NCBI RefSeq assembly: GCF_049306965.1
Contig: NC_133185.1
Location: 31,888,001-31,952,000, forward strand
DNA length: 64,000 nt
Source: Danio rerio
Taxonomy: Eukaryota; Chordata; Actinopteri; Cypriniformes; Danionidae
Direction: 5' to 3'
Part shown: piece by piece, positions 44,380-57,176 of the stretch
Numbering within the stretch: position 1 is the first letter of the stretch
How the letters are laid out: each line of letters starts with the position of its first letter
Program-made: the position numbers and the translations under genes
Notes under the pieces: generated by a model
The model's database searches: none
What the model was told of the DNA's origin: nothing
The model's input: only the letters and a program-made list of their open reading frames with translations

Positions 44380-45130
44380 AACTATTGGTCTACCAGATGC
44401 AGACAAAATTTTGTTGCCCGTTCTCAATAGGAAAGTTGCCAAGTGAGATCTCTCTGTATTATCGTCCTGCAACACAGCTCAAAAAGTTGTTCTCGCTGTT
44501 TCAATCTATATTTAAAGCCCATCTCAAATCTGATAAGGTTCGCTGTCCTGAGATTTGCACCACTGCATAATTAATGCCTCTCTCTGTCCTTCTTAATGTT
44601 CTGTCACTCTTCTCATCATATTGTAGAAATGACTCTTCCAGATTTAGGCAGCTTGAACAGCAGAGAGGTTTTCTAGACACGTAATTTAATTATGCGGTTT
44701 GCTGTTGATTCATCGCTGACAAAATGCATCCGAAGTGGTTTAAAATTAGAGTTGTAAACTGCTGATCGTACCACATTTCATTTCCTCTGGAAGGGAAGCC
44801 TTGGTGATTTTGAAAGGGAAAACCATTTCGAGATGTTTGTTGCTGCAAATGAATAGCTGTATAGCACCCAGAACACATGGGGTATTCTTCATTCACATAA
44901 AACTATTTATTTTCATTATAATTCAATAATTTTCACTTTATGTTTTATGTGTTTCAAATGAGCAGTATATTTGTTAATTTCATCAGTGCAAATCTTTCAA
45001 GCGATAGATTAAACATTGTCTTGACAGAGTTTACTCATGCATCTGTTGATTTATGTGTGGATTATGGTTGTATTTGAAATATCAGCAGCTCAATGTTCCT
45101 GATGAGTTCCTGACTGGAGGAAAACATTTT
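44380..45130. other. Unique segment, candidate conserved noncoding DNA
   Basis: No repeat is recognised. It has TAATTTAATTATGCGG (about 44682) and GCATAATTAATGCC (about 44565), octamer- or homeobox-like cores in otherwise complex sequence. Confidence 0.3.
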
Positions 45131-45353
45131 ACATTGTAAATCATCATTTAAATTTGTCAATCATCTCTTAACACTGTAACCTTTATGATTTTGACAGTCG
45201 TTTTAATCCAAAGCGACTTACATTTTATTGAAGGTACATATTTTTATAAGTTCTTGCTTTCCCTTAACTACAATGCTTTGCTAACAGCAGTAGCTGTAGC
45301 AATAGCTGTGCTATTTGAGCAACAGGAAAAGTTTAGAAAGTATTTTCTTATAT

Positions 45354-46418
45354 AGGGAACCTTTTTTTAACCCCTTTTACAATATCTAAGGTAAACCCTT
45401 GCTGTCTTCAGAATGTGTCTGTAAAGTTTCAGCTCAAAATACCCATCAGATTATTAATTATAGCCTCCAGAATACTGTAGGCTCATTTTGGTGTCAGTAC
45501 ATAGCAAGCCTGTGGCTTTAATTGCAAATGAGCTGCTTCTCCCCGCCCACCATTCCCACTTGCGTGTCTGCTTCTCCTGCATTACATCGGATAAACAGCA
45601 ATCAGGGACAGAGACAGACTCGGATTAAGCTGATTAGTCAATAATGCCAAGTAAATTTATTCATGTATTTGTGGTGGAGTTTATTCAAGCCTTTCTGAAA
45701 TGACGAGACACACACAAAAGCCATTTACAGTACAGGTGTGTATACATGTTATTATATAAACATAGCGCATCTCAAGCAGGTGGGCGGGGAAAACCGCACT
45801 CTTACGTAACGTTACGATTGACCTGAAAATCTCTTTGATTTGGGTCCTGTTTTAATGTCAATATATTTAAAAAAGAAACTTGCTGGATTTATATCACCGC
45901 GAAATGTTAGTGGACACACTATACCCAGTAGCTTATAACCATGCACAACCATGCACACTGAATTAACTTTGACTGAGGCACCGGATGTGCTGCTCGAAGC
46001 GGCGACACGGCACACCAGACACTCTCAGTGGCGCAGCAGAAACATGAAGTGTCCCGAATCATCGCGCCACACAGCAGCATGCATTTCAGAACTCAAAACA
46101 CAGGCCTCCACCAGGGCAAACACAACGCCGCCTCTCCGCGGGGCCCAGCCGCCGACCCTCGTGAAACAAGAATCTGAGGATATGATGATGCACCTGTCAG
46201 TCAATATTAGTGGGCGGGGGGGCCGCACTCCTACGTCAAGTTGCGATCGGTCTGAAAACTGCTCCAATTGGTCCACTGTTTTTATGTTGTTAAATTGAAA
46301 AAAAAAAAAAGGACTAGGTGTGTTTATATCACCCCAATATGACTGTCTATTCACTATACCTATACACATGTCTGTCCAAACAGATTGAAAAGTAGATTTT
46401 TCACCATAAGTGCCCTTT
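45354..46418. mobile_element. DNA element, family X copy 2, with its right end present twice
   Basis: The left part (GTGTCTGTAAAGTTTCAGCT) matches copy 1. The right-end block containing CCGCACT..TACGT and GTGGACACACTATACC occurs at 45790-45925 and again, in variant form, at 46215-46365. The true terminus ACCATAAGTGCCCTTTAA is at 46418. Between the two right ends is a 270-base GC-rich insert. Confidence 0.6.
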
Positions 46419-46697
46419 AAAGAAAAAGTCCCCCACAGTTAAACTGTAGCGTTGTACCTTTTTTGATTCCATTCAACCGATCTTTGGACCTGGCAGGAGT
46501 ATTATAAGCTTAGCTTAGCATAGATTATTGAAACAGATTAGACCATTTGCATCCTGCTTAAAAAATTCTCAAAAATTGTGTACTAAAAATGACAGATAAT
46601 AAAAAAATCACTATATTCTAGGTTAAGATTGCTAAACTCAAATTTTGGATGTAATAATCAAGGGACTTTGTTGCAGTATCATTTCTGGCACAACTAC

Positions 46698-46728
46698 ACA
46701 GATGATAATAATAATAATAATAATAATA
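46698..46728. repeat. (AAT)n microsatellite
   Basis: Short run of ATA/TAA units. Confidence 0.9.
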
Positions 46729-47113
46729 CTCTTTTCTAAAACTCAAAACGCTACAACAGCAGAGATAATAAGAGATAATAAACACAAAGCTCAAGGTTTG
46801 ACTTTTGAAGAAAAGTCAAACCTTCTTCAAACCTTCTTATTTTGATACAATCTACTTCAAATCCAATGTTCTACATTTGTTTGGATTGCAAATAAAGAAA
46901 TAAAGAGGAGCGTTTGCCTCCTAGTTGATATCACTGCAGACTGTTCATCCTGTCATTAAACAAATAAACACACTGTCCATGTACTTATATATATTTTTAA
47001 AGCAAATATTAAAATTTAGTATGAGAATCAGCCAATTTCCTTGTCAAAAATTGGAAATGGGAATTGGCCATGAAAAACCAAGATTGTTGAATCTCTAAAA
47101 CAAGCGTGTATGT

Positions 47114-47119
<6 letters not shown>

Positions 47120-47150
<31 letters not shown>
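47120..47150. repeat. (TG)n microsatellite
   Basis: Pure TG run. To its right, 47155-47560 is unique and contains an RFX-like GTTTCCATAGCAAC at 47202-47215. Confidence 0.9.
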
Positions 47151-48688
47151 CAGCAGCTTGTCTGTGCCTCACTCATGTTTCAAAGTTATCAATTGTAACC
47201 AGTTTCCATAGCAACATCTCTCAAGAGGTGAGGAGAGAAAGAGCAGAAAGAGAAGCAGACTTTGGCAATGGCGAGTCTGTGTGATTACATGCATGTTTCT
47301 GCATGCGTTGCAGATAACCTACACTCTGCAGCTCTGTGATAAAATTGCATGCTTTTTTTTCGTAAGCAGCAATTTGTGTGCATGTTGCTGCCATTTTTAC
47401 GCTAGTTATTTATCTATACCCTGTTCCATTTTCCTGCTCCATTTTCATACCAAATAGCTTTTCAAAGCGTTGGCACGTGTTGGAGCTGAGCGGCCGTGCA
47501 CTGAGAACCTATTTTGGACAGGCTTTTTGATTTTCAGCGAGCGAGAAGGAGACACAACCTAACATAAAATGCATTTCATTCTTTTTGTGTCTCCATGGCA
47601 ACCAAACTGTGTTAGCCTCTTATTGACTCCAATGCACTCACACTTTCTCCGTGTCTCTCCCTTTCGTTATCACTCTTTCACATTTCCTTTTGCTGGAGAC
47701 TCGCAAGAATGTGTTCAGATTCTTTATAAACTTTCTCTGTGTCTTGGCCTTCGTCCTTGGTCTTATCGCTGATGCATTCTCTTTGAATTTATTTTTTCAT
47801 TTATTATTTTTTTGTGAAATTCAATTTCCTCCTTTTCACCCTTCACATCGTCTCTTATCACAGTTTTATTCTCTTTCAAGTTATGTATTTAGATTTTTTG
47901 GAATTAAATTTCCTGTTTCTGCAGGCCATCTTATTTTTTAATAAAATGCCCTCCTTAATTTCCCTCTGCATTTTAAAATTGCAACGTATATTTTTTTTTA
48001 TACAGTTTGTCCTTACAAAGTTAGGAAATTGGGAAAGATATTAAAATTGTTTTGGAAAGAAGGCAGAAATGAAGGGCAATATTGGCAGACTGGAATTAAA
48101 TTCCGTGATCCAAAATCAAACAAAAATTGCTCAGGGGTACACTGTAAAAATTAAAGGTGAATCGGGCACATCACTTTCATGAATCTGGAAAACATATTTT
48201 TGGTTGTAAATTAGTAAGTAAATTATAGTATAATGTTTAAATTTTGCTTCAACTGCACCAAATCTGCCTTTTGTGTTGTTCACGTTCAATTTTTTTGCTT
48301 TGCGGCTATGCATTGTGCTTTAAACTATGACAGAACATGTTCTATGAATTTTTGCGTTTGCCCCATGTTGCTGATAATTACACAAACTCAATTATTTATA
48401 TTAACTTGTGCAGTACTTAACAATTCTGTTCGCACACCAGCTACGTACACATGCCCTGCACAATTATTCCACTGCATGTACTATTTATTAATATATAGAT
48501 ATTATATTATGCTGTATAATTATATATTATTTTATTCTTTGCAGTTATTATTGTTTTGTCTATTTCTATACATTTTCTATTGCTGCTGTTGTTATTGCTT
48601 GTATCACTGCAATGGCAGTAAAGTCTCTTTAGTCTTTACATCAGTAGATTGGTGTGTTTTTAATAGACCAGTTTTTCATTTTTGTATA

Positions 48689-48925
48689 CACTCAAAATAA
48701 AGGTATGCGAGCTGTCCCTGGGGTGGTACCTTTTCAAATGGAACATATTTGTATCTAAAAGGTCCACATTAATACCTCAAGGGTACTTATTAGTACCTAA
48801 AAGATACAATAATGTTCCTCTTAAAATGTATAGGTACTAATATATACTTTTTAGGTACCAATATGAAAAGCACAAGAAAAGGCACCACCCCAGTGACAGC
48901 TCGCGTACCTTTATTTCTGAGAGTG
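48689..48925. mobile_element. Fold-back MITE, 237 bp, TA flanks
   Basis: CACTCAAAATAAAGGTATGC and ATACCTT-like arms face GTACCTTTATTTCTGAGAGTG. GAGCTGTCCCTGGGG pairs with CCCAGTGACAGCTC, so nearly the whole element folds on itself. TA dinucleotides flank both ends. Confidence 0.8.
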
Positions 48926-49099
48926 TACATTACTATATGAAATAACAAAACTGACTCATTCTGTGATTTCTGAAAGATCAATAATATAAAATGAGTCAAA
49001 TTACTGTAAACCACAGGCCATAAACCATTTTATTGCATAAATTCATTAATGATTTTTTTTTTCTTCTGAATTTTAACAAAGTTTTTGTTTAAAAGCACA

Positions 49100-49800
49100 C
49101 TCATTGATTATTAACCCTTTCATGCACAAGCTATAAAATACACATAGAAAAATTAACATAGGCGGGTCACTTTAGACCCATGTAGTCTATCAAAAGGTTA
49201 AAAACAACTAATATTTCTGATTAATACTGAAAGCAAGGGCCAGCTTTTGTCACCGTAGATTATAGTGCAATTTAATCTACATGTTGGTTGTAGTTTAGAC
49301 ACTTCATGAGGAGTGCTTGACTAGTCCCTTGTTTTACTAGTATGTCATGAGTTTTTTTTTTTAAATGAATAATTTTTTTCTGTATTGTACATGGAGGTTC
49401 AATGCTGAAATTTGTCACAAAAGAAGATGAGCTGGCATGACCAGCACTGCTCCAGAGGCACCAGCAGTTGCACATGTACAGACACAGGTTGCAGCACTGA
49501 GAACCGTCCATCTCTACAGGTACAGAGAGGGCTTCATTCCTTACCTTTTGTAAATGTTTGAAATTGGGAATGCTTCTGTAGAAGACATGTCTGTGTTTAT
49601 TTTGATGTAAACTATTATTTTGTAATTTAAATATTTGAATGTTTAAGTATAATTTTGAGTGTTTATGTATATAAATAAATAAATACATGTTTTTACGCAT
49701 ATTTTTGTGTGATTTTGTTCCTCTGTGGGGGCACCACAGTAAAATTTTGCATAGGGCACCCTTTTGGCCAGCAGCGGCCCTGTGAATCACACACATTACT
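49100..49800. other. Repeat-derived DNA, mixed
   Basis: CCCTTTCATGCACAAGC and GGTCACTTTAGACCC near 49110-49190, and AAAATTTTGCATAGGGCACC near 49740, are ends of common zebrafish repeats. A minus-strand open stretch between them (about 49390-49530) is Cys-rich; see findings. Confidence 0.4.
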
Positions 49801-50278
49801 CATTTTTGATTGCAGCAAAAACAGTTAAATATGGTTAATTAAACTCCGGAGACTGAATGCTGGGAATGAAATGTAAAAATGTAGGTTCACATACCCTACC
49901 ATACAGGTGCAGTTGCCATAGAGTTGTTTTGCTTGTTGATGATTACCCAGGCCTTGTACTGTTCTGTCTTTTTTCCTTGTCTTTGGCTAGGCAGAACCTC
50001 GGTTTCTATCACTACATAGTGTTGAATCTGGTATTTTTGGCATCCAAAGAGTTGTAGGCCTTTAATTTCTCTCTTGTAAAATCACTTGTTGTTAATGAGA
50101 TAGTTGTATATTTCGGGCTGGATGCTGGCCATTTCGTCGTATCCAGTATCCATAAGCAGGATGCTATTGCAAAATGGACCTGTCAGATGAACGCCGGTCA
50201 CTTTAACGTTAATTTTGCAGAATAACTGTGTTTATCACTGGGTGACAAGCTGTTATAATACGTTGAAAGCATTATGTA

Positions 50279-50280
<2 letters not shown>

Positions 50281-50352
<72 letters not shown>
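50281..50352. repeat. (TA)n microsatellite
   Basis: About 70 bases of AT dinucleotides. Confidence 0.95.
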
Positions 50353-50357
<5 letters not shown>

Positions 50358-51257
50358 CAATAAATAATCAACAAAACTTATCTCTAAAACAACAACAAAC
50401 GCTGTACGGCATGTCAATTCCCTAGCTGTTAATGCTAGCGCTTCCGTTTTTTTTCTGCAACCTCGCTGCATATGCACCCTGAATGTTTATAAACCGGGAA
50501 TTTGTCAATAGAACCTCTAGGCATCCTTTCAAAAGGGGTGGTTCTCTGAGGAACTTAAAAATTCCTGGAGGAACCCTCTTATTGAGCAGGACCAAGAACC
50601 ACCTTGAGTGCTTTGTACTTCCCAATTTCATTTTTTAATGCTTGTTTTTCGCATCCCTCTTAATTTTTTGTTTATGCAAACATGTTTAATCATAAATTTA
50701 ATAGACAAACTGAAAATGTCTGAAAACTATCTCGTACTCCCCTTACATGCTTAATCGACCAGGCGGGAGCCCTTGGCTCAATTATAAATTTATAGGTTCT
50801 CTCAAGGGACAGCATCCCAAACTTGCTAACACTCGTCAAACAATATCTATGTGAATTCTTGAAAAATATATAAGTGTATTACAAAATATACACATGTGAA
50901 CAAATACTAAAGGATTTTTGAGATCGCTCGATTACACTGATGTTGTTCTCGTTGGTCTAAATATAAATGGGTAATGTAGTTTTCCTGCACAAATTCTGCC
51001 AAATGCAAATTGATGGGCTCTTTGAAAAACATTCAATGCAACCTCAAAGCTTAGAATAGGATTGTCTTTAAAGGTTTAGCTTTCTCTTTAGAAACAGTGA
51101 CTGTTGTGCTCTATTGTGTTCGTCCAATCAAAAGAAGAAATGAAAAAGAAAAATAACTGATGCAATGCTTGCATATCTAAATGTAATACTGTGAACATCC
51201 ATTCATGTCACTTTATTTATAACGGTCACAATAGATGTTGTTTAGTAGTCCAGAATA

Positions 51258-52051
51258 CAGTGGGGAAATGAGTATTGAACACATCATATTTTTTCCTGGT
51301 AATAATATTTGTAAAGGAGCTGTTGACATGGAATTGAACTAGATTTTGGTAAAAACCCAAACAATACAAAAAAAAAATCTAAAATAATAATTAAAAAAAA
51401 CTGATGAATTAAAACAAGGAGAAAGTACTGAACTATTGAAACCTATTTAATACTTTATATGAAAGTGGATGGCAGCCTAAAGATGCCTCACATATAGAGA
51501 ATGAAGTCACCTGCATTCCACAGGAGTGATTTTTGTTACAGACTTCAACAGAGTGTATAAATCTTGTGGGTCTCGTCTATTAAATTTGATCTTTAATTTG
51601 GATTTTCTATTGGATTCAAGTCCAGTGATTGGCTGAGCGTGATTTACTTTCTCTGACAGCATTTGAGAGTTTCCTTGTCTGTGTTTTGGATCATTATCTT
51701 GCTGAAATGTCCACTCTGGTTATCATCCTGGTAATGTAGATGATGAACTGAAGCAGCTGAAATTAATTTACAATGACAAAAGGTAGAGGGTTGCTGAAGA
51801 ACTACTGAGGGATTTCACTTGCTGTCTAGGCTTTCACTACCTTTCTACACCTCCCTTTCTTCATGTGTTCAATACTTTTCCCCTGTGTCATTTCATTACA
51901 CAACTTCATTTGTAAACTAATTAGGTCTGTTTTCTTTGCATTTGTGGATGTCTTTTGTTGTTACCAACATCCAGTGAAAATTTCAAATCAACGGCACCTT
52001 CAGAAATATGTTTCCTGAGAAAAATGATGACATGTTAAATACTTATTTTCC
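51258..52051 (+). mobile_element. Tc1/mariner-like non-autonomous element, right tip lost
   Basis: After TA it begins CAGTGGGGAAATGAGTATTG, and near the right end reads GTTAAATACTTATTTTCC, the inverted partner lacking only the last bases. TGTGTTCAATACTTTTCCCC inside is a further subterminal copy. No transposase frame. Confidence 0.8.
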
Positions 52052-52262
52052 AGGCTCGGATCGTATCGCTTTCTCTCTACAATCGATCCACTTCAGATTT
52101 TTTTTTAATCGAGCCGAGACCACCTCATTCAGGCGATCTCGGATCGATTGTTTTGGCGCGGATCCGAGCGCGATTGCTGGATTCACATATGCCAAACAAA
52201 CCGCGCTAACTGGGCAGACGAGACAGGTTCCGAAACAAAAGTTTAGGTGTGAAAGCACCCCA
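52052..52262. mobile_element. End of a DNA element with AGGTGTGAAAGCACC
   Basis: CpG-rich words GATCTCGGATCGATTG, GCGCGGATCCGAGCGCG and GCCAAACAAACCGCGC lead to the terminus TTAGGTGTGAAAGCACC. I recognise this as one end of an abundant zebrafish element. It is fused directly to the broken tip of the Tc1-like element on its left. Confidence 0.65.
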
Positions 52263-53500
52263 AGTGTGTGGCATCGACCTAACCCTACTATCTTGTATAC
52301 AAAGTAACACAAAACTGTGTTTTATTGCTATAATTGCGTTTTATTAAATGTTTACCATCACATTTAATGCATCCTTGCTGTATAAAGAATTAAAAAAATA
52401 CACGTTTACTTTCCACACCAACGAAAAATTAACAAACAAACAAACAAAAAAAAATCAACAAACTTATTTTTTTTGTAGTCAGCAACATTGTTTTATTACA
52501 ACATGTGGAATTGCTTTCGGAGTATATAAGATATCCGGCCGTGTTCAACTGAACACAGAACTCAAAGTTACCAAAGGTGCTGTAGCGTACGTTAATGAAT
52601 CTTGTATAAAAGACAAAAATCATGCAGATATTCTTAAATGCGGATACTGCATGTGAACTAATATTAATCACAAAAAGACATTCAGAGATGACGTCTATAA
52701 TGAAGACCCTACTCGGCTGTCTCTCGGCCCACTAATAGCGATTGTCCAGAATAGAAATATTCACATTTTTGAGGGTACATCAAGTCAAAGCCAAGATGGA
52801 GAAATTAAAAACAAGACCCAGGAGTTTAAATCAGATATGGCGGCGTTGCTAAAAAAGCACTCGTTATTCAATTTGTGCGTGTGTATAAATGTCATAATGA
52901 AGGCGTTCTAGTTCATGAGTGATGCATTGGCCACTCTATTCATCTACGAAGCCACAGCTTTAGTTAAATAATCGTTAAATCTACTGGTTTAGCAGACCCA
53001 TGGACACAGCACAACAACGGGAACTCCAAATGAGGTGTTTCGAGAGGCCCTATTTGATATACACACAACAATTAATGTTGTATATAATCTAACAACACAG
53101 ACGATTGCCTGAAGAGTTTGTGTTTGATAGTCTGTTGTCAAAAGCATCATCTGTGAACGTCTTCGCTTTTCGTCCTCTGTCGATTTGCTACAGTTCATCT
53201 GTTGGCTTTCCGAAAAGTGCTTTTATGATTGGTCACAGTCTATCGAGTATTTGAGAGCTCGGGGTCAGATCTCTTGTGCACGGGCCGTCCCGCACGCCCG
53301 TCTCAATTAAGAGTCTGCTTGGTCCTCGTGACGGATGAACATCTAGGGGTCAATCCTCAGATGCGATGCTCCTCAAACAGTTTCTCCGGCTTGTATTTTT
53401 ATCTCATTGGTTGATTTGCTTTTGAAGCGTCTGTAAACTTCGCCATCTGATTGGACGTAAAAATAGAGTTCTTGTGCATTTTTTTGTTTGTTTGTTTGTT
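52263..53500. other. Unassigned mid-GC DNA downstream of cnih2
   Basis: Has more CpG than the flanks (GCACGGGCCGTCCCGCACGC near 53280) and several short open frames, none matching a family I know. Part may belong to the cnih2 3' UTR or to an unrecognised repeat. Confidence 0.3.
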
Positions 53501-54182
53501 TTAAGGACACTAAGAGAACTACCCTGACTGAACTGCAACAACTGAGCCGTATATTTAATCTATTATTATATTATACCTTTACATACAGGGTAATTGTATA
53601 GGTATATCTACCACGAATACTGAAATAGCAAATACTTAGCAGTTATTAAATACTCTGACGCACACACGCACACACATACAAAAGAAGTGGTTGTTATCTG
53701 CAAAAGAAAGGACACTGCAACGTAAAGTCCAAGATCTGTTGACTTTAAATTCAAGGAAACACATTCGGTATTGGTCTGGTTGTGTGTCTCTTCGTCGGCG
53801 TTAAGAAGCGTTTTGTTGCTATGAGCAGCGGAAATGTTCAGCAGCCCTTGAGAAATGAAACGGTGTTACAAAACATCCACACTGCCTGAGCCTTTTGTTC
53901 ACCATTTCCTCTCCTTCTCGCTCTCTATTGCACTCGTTTTCATTTGGTTCCACCTGTCCTCTTGTTTTTGTGTTTTTTTAATGGCAGTGATTGAGGCAGC
54001 TTTACATTTGATGGCTCCGTTTTCTACATCTGTCCATCGTCCATCCCCACCCAGGAGATCTGAGGAGGAGCTGAACAAGGTCTGTGGAAATGAGGAGAGG
54101 AGAGCGCAACATAGTTCGGTATTTGTTCTGTCGTTTCTCTTCTTCTCTTTTTAGAGTCCTCCTCCGTCCTTCATTTGATCAC
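53500..54182 (-). other. Probable cnih2 3' UTR
   Basis: Sequence directly past the cnih2 stop on the minus strand, without a repeat family that I recognise. No minus-strand AATAAA is obvious close to the stop, so the 3' end is not fixed. Confidence 0.4.
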
Positions 54183-57107
54183 TTAGAAGCTGACCAAAGC
54201 GTACACCATACTGCAAAAGAGACCCAGACAGAAAGGAATGAATGAAGTAGAGCATACAAAACTACATAAAGGAAACAAGCACTTTAAGAAAGACGGAACA
54301 CAAAGAAACAGTTTGCAGATAATGAGTTTAAAATGCAGATAATGAGTTTAAAATGGCTAAAATGGCTTACTAAATAAAAATATTTAGTAAGATGTATTTT
54401 CTGCTAACCAAGGCTGCATTCATTTGATTGATAAACAGTAAAAACTGAATATTGTGAAAACATTTTTTTTATTTATGTGAAGTTTCGAGAGTATCACATG
54501 CTAATGATTGAACACAGCTGGTCCTGCATTAGCCAATTAATTATTTACCAATCAGAAGATTCCTAAGTCTCTATAAATCAGACGCCCAAGTTTTCGCGAT
54601 TTTGTTTTATTTATGTAATATTTTTGTGATTTTTCGCAATAAAAATGACAGTAATGTCATTGTCATGTCATGTTTGTGGCAGTAATTCCCAGAAATTTGC
54701 GGACAATTTTGTGATATATATACATACAGTTGAATTTAAAATTATTGGCCCCCTGTTTATTTTTTTCCCCAATTTTTGCTTAACAGAGAGAAGAATTTTT
54801 CAACACATTTCTAAACATACTAGTTTAACTAAATAACTAATAACTGATTTATTTTATTTTTGCCACGATGACAGTAAATAATATTTGACTAAATATTTTT
54901 CAAGACACTTCTGTACAGCTTAAAGTGACATTTAAAGGCTTAAATAGGTTAATTAGGGTAACTAGGCAGGTTAGGGGAATTAGCCAAGTTATTGTATAAT
55001 GATGGTTTGTTATGCAGACTATCAAGAGAATATTTAGTTTAAAGGGGTTTAATAATTTTGACCTTAAAATAGGGTTTAAAAAATTAAAAACTGCTTTTAT
55101 TCTGGCAAAAATAAACCAAATAAGACTTTCTCCAGAAGAAAAAATATTATCAGACATACTGTTAAAATTTCCTCGCTCTGTTAAACATAATTTGGAAAAA
55201 GTATAAAAAAGAAAAAAAAATTCACTGACTTCAACTATATATATTATTTACCATATTAGGTAGCCTACTATGTTAGCTGTGCAATCTGACACAATGACAA
55301 GGACACAAATCAAGCTTCTTTATTTTGGTCTCTTGTCAAGCCAAAGGAAGACTATAATTTTTATGCATGAACTTACTTTTTTCTCTTTCAGATTTCGCTC
55401 CCTGGAGCATCTGACATGTACCTCACTCAGAAAATGCATTAGGGCTTCCCCTACTATACACCTAAAACGTGGGTTTTGGTTTGGCTTTTGGTGTTTTGGT
55501 TTTCTCTCGTTAACTGCAGGGCAAGAGTTTAACGAAATCACTTATCGATTTCATGAACACCATAATACCAGCCATACGTGTAGAGCACAAATAATGTCTT
55601 TCAATTCGATCAAGTCCAGCAGCCGTCATCTTTAAACCAATCTCCATCATTGTAAGCTGCTTGCTTTTCTGTATGTTCCATTGCTCCGTTTTTTAGATGT
55701 TTGTTCTCACTTTTTGTTGCAATTTGAAGCAACTTTTTGAAGTCAAATGCACAAAATTTGCGCATGTAATTTAATGCTTGTTAGGGCGCAGGTGCGACAC
55801 TCAAATACATCACGTCTGCTGCGTATGCAATGTCTATAAGTAAATAATTTAATTGCAAACTGAAATAAAGATATTTTGATCATGGGGTTTGAAATTGGAT
55901 GTTTTATGAGATTATTTACATTTTTTTGCAAATATTTTGTGTTTAATTGAGAATTTTGCAGGATCGCAAAAAAAATTCAACTTTTTGTTGATTTTGCACT
56001 GGATTCAGAGATTGCGGATTCGTGAAAAACTAGGGGGTCTGATAAATAACCTAAGTTCCACACCACAGCCATCTTTGTTTTGAAAAATTCCACCTCTACT
56101 CATCCTCCTTTCCTAGATGAGTGGCACTGTTGCCTTACAGCAAGAATGTCACTGGTTCTAGTCCTTACCAAGCCAGTCAACGTTTCTGTCCAGAGTTCAC
56201 ATGCTCTCCCCGTGCTTGCGTGGGTTTTCCCCATGCAGGTCCACCGATTTCCTCCCACCATCCAAAATCATGCAACTAATTTACTAATCCTAATCAGCAC
56301 CATAGATGTGCTTGTAGTAAGTGGTTATCTCTTCATAGCAATCCCTATTTGTTCATTAGCTACAACAGCAGGGGAGTTCTCGAGATCTACCTGAGCTCTA
56401 ACTCCCCTCTCGCTCTGCAACGCGAGGGAGCCCTGGGCTTGAGGATCTTATGAGCTCAGGGCTCTCTCCTAGGACAGCATGCTAAACAAGCTTTATAATC
56501 AATCATCAGCTAAGCTAAGTGTGAACTCTTGAAGTGGTGTTTAATGTGCTGTATTAAACACAATGGTTTTAATAACCAATTTCTAAAAACTAATATCCCG
56601 TATGGTTAAGTCTTCGGTGAACGGTTATTGTGACATTTTCAATTTCATAGGGTTCCTTTTACAGCATCGATGTTGTAATGTAATAAAAATATAATCAGTT
56701 AAATAGACTTCAGCATTCATTTAGTTGTTCAAGCGTAATACAAGATGAAAAGCTGTTTACATTGTCAGGATCAGCAGGCGAGTGCAAAAACACCACTGAA
56801 AATACTCCAAGACATGGCATGGAGAAAATGCCATTTAATGCAGTGCTTCTTGCACAATCTGAGTCCCACTTTCTATCGTATACCTAGCAGGCAGTAGAGA
56901 TTGTAGATAAAAAATAAAAAAAAAAAACCTTAAACATGACGATTTTGTAACTGCATACAGTTCACCGAAAAAATGTAATAGAAAATGTTTACAAAATGTC
57001 ATGTATTATATTTCATATATTTGAAAAGAATAAAAATGTCATTGGAGGGCTAATAGTTAGGCCTTCAAAAAATCAATAAAATAAATCTCCTGGAAAAAGT
57101 AAGAGCC

Positions 57108-57176
<69 letters not shown>

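Noticed and set aside
45951-46369. 115- and 114-aa overlapping ORFs on both strands
   Set aside because: They lie in the GC-rich insert and right end of a DNA element; the longer open frames follow from base composition.
48233-48700. 155-aa plus-strand ORF
   Set aside because: Low-complexity Phe/Tyr/Cys-rich translation of T-rich DNA, with no domain and no splice context.
49272-49796. 174-aa minus-strand ORF as a gene
   Set aside because: Spans ends of known-looking repeats and low-complexity sequence; only the Cys-rich core is kept as a lead.
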